DNA from: an uncultured Hyphomonadaceae bacterium
GTDB lineage: Bacteria; Pseudomonadota; Alphaproteobacteria; Caulobacterales; Hyphomonadaceae
NCBI GenBank assembly: GCA_937873805.1
Contig: CALMWO010000222.1
Coordinates: 1 to 8,587, forward strand
DNA: 8,587 nucleotides
Reading direction: 5' to 3'
The notes beneath the pieces are model-generated. The model saw only the letters and a program-made list of their open reading frames with translations. It did not search any database and was not told where the DNA came from. Within the stretch, counting starts at the first letter, position 1; the number at the start of each line of letters is the position of its first letter. Below, one piece after another: positions 6,412-8,587 of the stretch. A program made the translations under genes and the position numbers.

Positions 6412-7287
6412 ATGGCTGAGATGCAAAAAGACAAGTCCAAAGCGCCCAAACCTTTGGGAAGAGTCCTGATTATCGCCGGATCGGATTCTGGCGGAGGCGC
6501 CGGGATTCAGGCGGATATCAAGACGGTGACGGCGCTGGGCGGGTATGCGGCGACGGCGATCACGGCGCTGACGATCCAGAACACGCTGGGTGTGAGCGGC
6601 GTGGTGGCGACGCCGCCGAAGGCTGTACGGGCGCAGATGGAAGCGGTGCTGAAGGATATCGGCGCTGATGTGCTGAAGACGGGCATGCTGGGAGACAAGC
6701 TGCTGGTCGAGACGATTGCGGAGGCGTTCGACGAGATCGCGCGCAGTATTCCGCGCGTGATCGATCCAGTGATGGTCGCGACGTCGGGCGATGTGTTGCT
6801 GCCACAGGGGGCGGTGGATGCGGTGCGGCGGCTGATGATACCGAACGCCACGCTGGTGACGCCGAACGCGCCGGAGGCGGAGGTGCTGACGGGCAAGGCA
6901 GTGGATGGGATCAACGGGCAGCGGCGGGCGGCGGAGAAGCTGCTGGACATGGGCGCGAAGGCGGCGCTGATCAAAGGCGGGCATGTGCCGGGGGATGTGA
7001 TCGTCGATGTGCTGGCGACCGAGAGCGGCGAGCATTTCTTCGACGGGCCGCGCATCGTGACCAAGGCGACGCACGGGACGGGATGCACGCTGGCGTCTGG
7101 CATTGCGACGGGGCTGGCGCGCGGGCTTGTTCTGATCGATGCGGTGGCGCTGGCGCGGGCGTATCTGGTCGAGGCGATCACGCGTGCGCCTGGGCTGGGG
7201 CAGGGCAACGGGCCGGTGGATCATGGCTGGCCGTCGCGTGACCCTGAGGCTTTCCAGATGATGTTCGCGAAGTGGCGGCCTGCATAA
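6412..7287 (+). CDS. thiD: Hydroxymethylpyrimidine kinase / phosphomethylpyrimidine kinase
   Basis: The 291-residue cytosolic ribokinase-fold enzyme phosphorylates 4-amino-5-hydroxymethyl-2-methylpyrimidine and then its monophosphate, giving the pyrimidine diphosphate for thiamine phosphate synthesis. Signature segments are IAGSDSGGGAGIQADIK (21-37), ITALTIQNT (50-58), KTGMLG (89-94), DPVMVATSGDVLL (118-130), TPNAPEAEVL (150-159) and the anion-hole HGTGCTLASG (221-230), where Cys225 and the Gly-Thr-Gly loop hold the phosphate. The length is about 20 residues over the common 266-270, mostly a Lys-rich N-terminal extension of about 15 residues. A start at Met4 (6421) is equally possible. The GAGGG before 6412 is unusually close. 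No TPP riboswitch precedes it and no other thiamine gene is in the window, so a salvage role is as possible as de novo synthesis. A pyridoxal-kinase side activity cannot be excluded. Confidence 0.93.
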   Translation: MAEMQKDKSKAPKPLGRVLIIAGSDSGGGAGIQADIKTVTALGGYAATAITALTIQNTLGVSGVVATPPKAVRAQMEAVLKDIGADVLKTGMLGDKLLVETIAEAFDEIARSIPRVIDPVMVATSGDVLLPQGAVDAVRRLMIPNATLVTPNAPEAEVLTGKAVDGINGQRRAAEKLLDMGAKAALIKGGHVPGDVIVDVLATESGEHFFDGPRIVTKATHGTGCTLASGIATGLARGLVLIDAVALARAYLVEAITRAPGLGQGNGPVDHGWPSRDPEAFQMMFAKWRPA

Positions 7288-7320
7288 GCAGGGCTCATCG
7301 ATTGCTGAGTTAGTATCGTT

Positions 7321-7363
7321 TCTCCAGCGCAGCGCGCGGGTGTAGGTCCGCTGCTCTTGGAGA
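7321..7363 (+). promoter_or_regulatory. Leader hairpin covering the ribosome-binding site of the PhzF-family gene
   Basis: TCTCCA (7321-7326) pairs with TGGAGA (7358-7363), and GCAGCG (7329-7334) pairs with CGCTGC (7349-7354), giving 12 pairs with a 2x3 internal loop and a 14-base apical loop. The 3' outer arm contains the GGAG ribosome-binding site of the gene starting at 7370. In RNA this would hide the site from the ribosome. A weak -10-like TAGTAT at 7311-7316 would place transcription start right at the hairpin, though it has no matching -35. Confidence 0.4.
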
Positions 7364-7369
7364 GCGGCC

Positions 7370-8194
7370 ATGACCGAGCACACATTTTTCCAGATCGATG
7401 CGTTTGCCGAGACGGCGATGGCGGGTGGACCGGCGGCTGTGATGCCGATGGATGCGTTCCCCGCTGCCGAGGTGATGCAGGCGATCGCGGCGGAGAACAA
7501 TATCGCGGAGACGGCGTTCATCGTTGCCAGGGGCGGCGGCGCGTTTGACCTGCGCTGGTTCACGCCGGCGCTGGAAGTGCCGCTGTGCGGGCATGCAACG
7601 CTGGCGAGTGCGCACGCGCTTTATGCGCATCTGGGTTTTGACGGGCCGGAGATCGGGTTCGATACAAAATCAGGGCGGCTGACCGTGAAGCGTCTGGCGG
7701 ATGGCCGGTTGGAGATGGATTTTCCGGCGCAGCCTCCGCGGGCCGTGCCGATGCTGGAGGAGCTGGTCGAGGCGCTGGGCGCGCGGCCACGGGAGCTGGT
7801 GGCGGGGCCCTATCTGATGGCGGTGTTTGCATCGCCCGATGATGTGATCGCGCTGAAGCCGGACCTTGCCCGGATCAACCTGATCGCGGGTGGCGCAACG
7901 GGTGGGCGTGGCAATCTGATCTGTGCGGCGCCGGGCGCAGGATGGAAGACAGGCGCATTCGATGTCGTGTCGCGTTTCTTCGCGCCGGGGTCCGGCATTC
8001 CGGAAGATCCGGCGACGGGTTCTGCGCATTGCATCCTTGCGCCGTTCTTTTCGGAGCAGCTGGGCAAGGCGGAGCTGAACTGCTTCCAGGCTTATCCGGG
8101 TCGCGGCGCGCACATCACCACGCGCATGGCAGGAGATCGGGTGAAGTTGATCGGACGCGCGCGCACGGTGATCGAAGGCGTTTTCCGGCTGTGA
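7370..8194 (+). CDS. PhzF-family isomerase/epimerase
   Basis: The 274-residue protein is a full-length member of the PhzF family (diaminopimelate-epimerase fold, two similar alpha/beta halves), cytosolic and cofactor-free. The family's catalytic Glu is present as Glu47 in NNIAETAFI (43-51). Other landmarks are the first-half RWFTPALEVPLCGHATLASA (62-81), with Cys73-Gly-His, and the second-half DPATGSAHC (213-221). Both Cys73 and Cys221 sit where the paired cysteines of DapF-type epimerases lie, so an epimerase-type reaction is as possible as a PhzF-type double-bond isomerisation. There are no phenazine genes here, so the substrate is unknown. The ATG at 7370 has GGAG 7 bases upstream, inside a hairpin. 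It follows thiD after 82 bp and may share its transcript, but no pathway connects them. Confidence 0.92.
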   Translation: MTEHTFFQIDAFAETAMAGGPAAVMPMDAFPAAEVMQAIAAENNIAETAFIVARGGGAFDLRWFTPALEVPLCGHATLASAHALYAHLGFDGPEIGFDTKSGRLTVKRLADGRLEMDFPAQPPRAVPMLEELVEALGARPRELVAGPYLMAVFASPDDVIALKPDLARINLIAGGATGGRGNLICAAPGAGWKTGAFDVVSRFFAPGSGIPEDPATGSAHCILAPFFSEQLGKAELNCFQAYPGRGAHITTRMAGDRVKLIGRARTVIEGVFRL

Positions 8195-8213
8195 TCCCAG
8201 GTTAGCTGTCGCT

Positions 8214-8238
8214 GGAACCCTGTCCTTCTCGCAACGTT
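8214..8238 (+). promoter_or_regulatory. EcfG-type (general stress) promoter of the CsbD-family gene
   Basis: GGAAC at 8214-8218 and CGTT at 8235-8238 are separated by exactly 16 bases. This is the consensus -35/-10 pair for the alphaproteobacterial general-stress sigma factor EcfG (GGAAC-N16/17-CGTT). It lies in the 84-bp gap after the PhzF-family gene and would start RNA about 30-35 bases before the CsbD ATG. The target type fits: CsbD proteins are typical general-stress genes. Confidence 0.85.
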
Positions 8239-8278
8239 ATTGGCGGGCTTGGGCAGTCACAACCAGAGGACAGAAATC

Positions 8279-8491
8279 ATGAACAAGGACCAGATCAAGG
8301 GCACGATCAAGGAAGCCGCAGGCGTGGTGCAGAAGGAGTTCGGCAAGGCTGTCGATTCCCCGAAGCACCAGATCGAAGGCGGCATGAAGGAAGTTGCCGG
8401 CAAGACCCAGAAAGCCGTCGGCAATATCAAAGAGGACGTGAAAGACGCCCGCAAGGACGCCAACCGCGAAGCTGAAAAGCGCGGCTACTAG
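8279..8491 (+). CDS. CsbD-family stress response protein
   Basis: This 70-residue, very hydrophilic protein is rich in Lys, Glu, Asp and Ala and has no Cys, Trp or membrane segment. It matches the CsbD family from MNKDQIKG onward. It contains two imperfect copies of a 20-residue unit, at 5-24 and 31-50, each beginning Gln-Ile and carrying Lys-Glu-x-Ala-Gly, as is usual in the family. CsbD proteins are induced by general stress (SigB in Bacillus), but their molecular role is not established. The ATG at 8279 follows GAGGA at 8 bases; a TTG 39 bases upstream in the same frame is rejected because it lies next to the promoter. The gene has its own EcfG-type promoter and its own terminator, so it is a single-gene stress unit. 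Confidence 0.92.
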   Translation: MNKDQIKGTIKEAAGVVQKEFGKAVDSPKHQIEGGMKEVAGKTQKAVGNIKEDVKDARKDANREAEKRGY

Positions 8492-8523
8492 TTTATCCAA
8501 CCATTAGACTGGTATTCGACTGG

Positions 8524-8552
8524 AAAGCCCTGCGCCACCGCGCGGGGCTTTT
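8524..8552 (+). terminator. Intrinsic terminator after the CsbD-family gene
   Basis: AAAGCCC (8524-8530) pairs with GGGCTTT (8545-8551). The stem continues through a T-G wobble and GCGC/GCGC to a CACC loop, giving 12 pairs, and ends in TTTT. It begins 33 bases after the stop codon. The A-run opposite the T-run makes it potentially bidirectional, so it could also stop transcription entering from the right. Beyond it, to the window end, I see no gene. Confidence 0.85.
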
Positions 8553-8587
8553 CACGTTTGATGACCTGAGGTTTCAAAACAGCGCTT

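Noticed and set aside
6414..6424. GGCTGAGATGC resembling the core of a TPP riboswitch (THI box) at the start of thiD
   Set aside because: It lies inside the coding start of thiD, and none of the other conserved THI-box elements are found nearby.
6400..7563. Long open frame on the minus strand opposite thiD and the start of the PhzF-family gene (about 387 codons)
   Set aside because: The composition is extreme (Arg, His, Gln, Pro) as expected for an antisense shadow in GC-rich DNA, and it crosses two well-supported genes.
1..8587. CRISPR arrays, insertion sequences, tRNA genes or integration sites
   Set aside because: No repeated spacer pattern, transposase motif, terminal repeat pair or tRNA-like fold was seen on either strand.

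Overview
The window looks like an ordinary chromosomal stretch from a GC-rich alphaproteobacterium, most likely from the Caulobacterales/Hyphomonadaceae side of the class. The reasons are high GC with strong GC bias at third codon positions, a TonB-dependent receptor of the type abundant in those bacteria, a small zf-CHCC protein, and a textbook EcfG-type general-stress promoter (GGAAC-N16-CGTT) in front of a CsbD-family gene. Taxonomy is inferred from these traits only. I see no mobile element, CRISPR array, tRNA, rRNA or phage gene.

Layout, left to right. Positions 3-116 may hold the last codons of a + strand gene that enters from the left, its stop overlapping the stop of the next gene. 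A minus-strand block follows: an SGNH/GDSL-type hydrolase lipoprotein (826-113), a small lipoprotein of unknown family (1358-930), a large TonB-dependent outer-membrane receptor (3658-1538), and a small zinc-binding zf-CHCC protein (4064-3846). From the divergent region at 4065-4176 two + strand genes run together: an ABC-2-type ATPase with a TTG start (4177-5127) and a DUF3291 protein (5155-5580). They converge on an AlkD-like DNA-alkylation-repair protein (6374-5586). That gene is divergent, over only 37 bp, from thiD (6412-7287), which is followed by a PhzF-family isomerase (7370-8194) and a CsbD-family stress protein (8279-8491) ending in a clear intrinsic terminator (8524-8552).

Functionally this is a mixed housekeeping and envelope region and not one pathway: envelope lipoproteins and an outer-membrane uptake receptor on the left, a transporter ATPase with no permease beside it in the middle, and DNA repair, thiamine metabolism, a PhzF enzyme and a stress protein on the right. 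Only ABC ATPase-DUF3291, and less surely thiD-phzF, look like shared transcription units.

The most interesting material lies between the genes. GTTAC direct repeats with 11-bp phasing sit upstream of the TonB receptor, and a strong stem-loop lies in that receptor's leader. A hairpin covers the ribosome-binding site of the phzF-like gene. A perfect EcfG-type promoter precedes csbD. A hairpin overlaps both stop codons of the convergent pair at 5580/5586. I found no convincing new multi-gene system.
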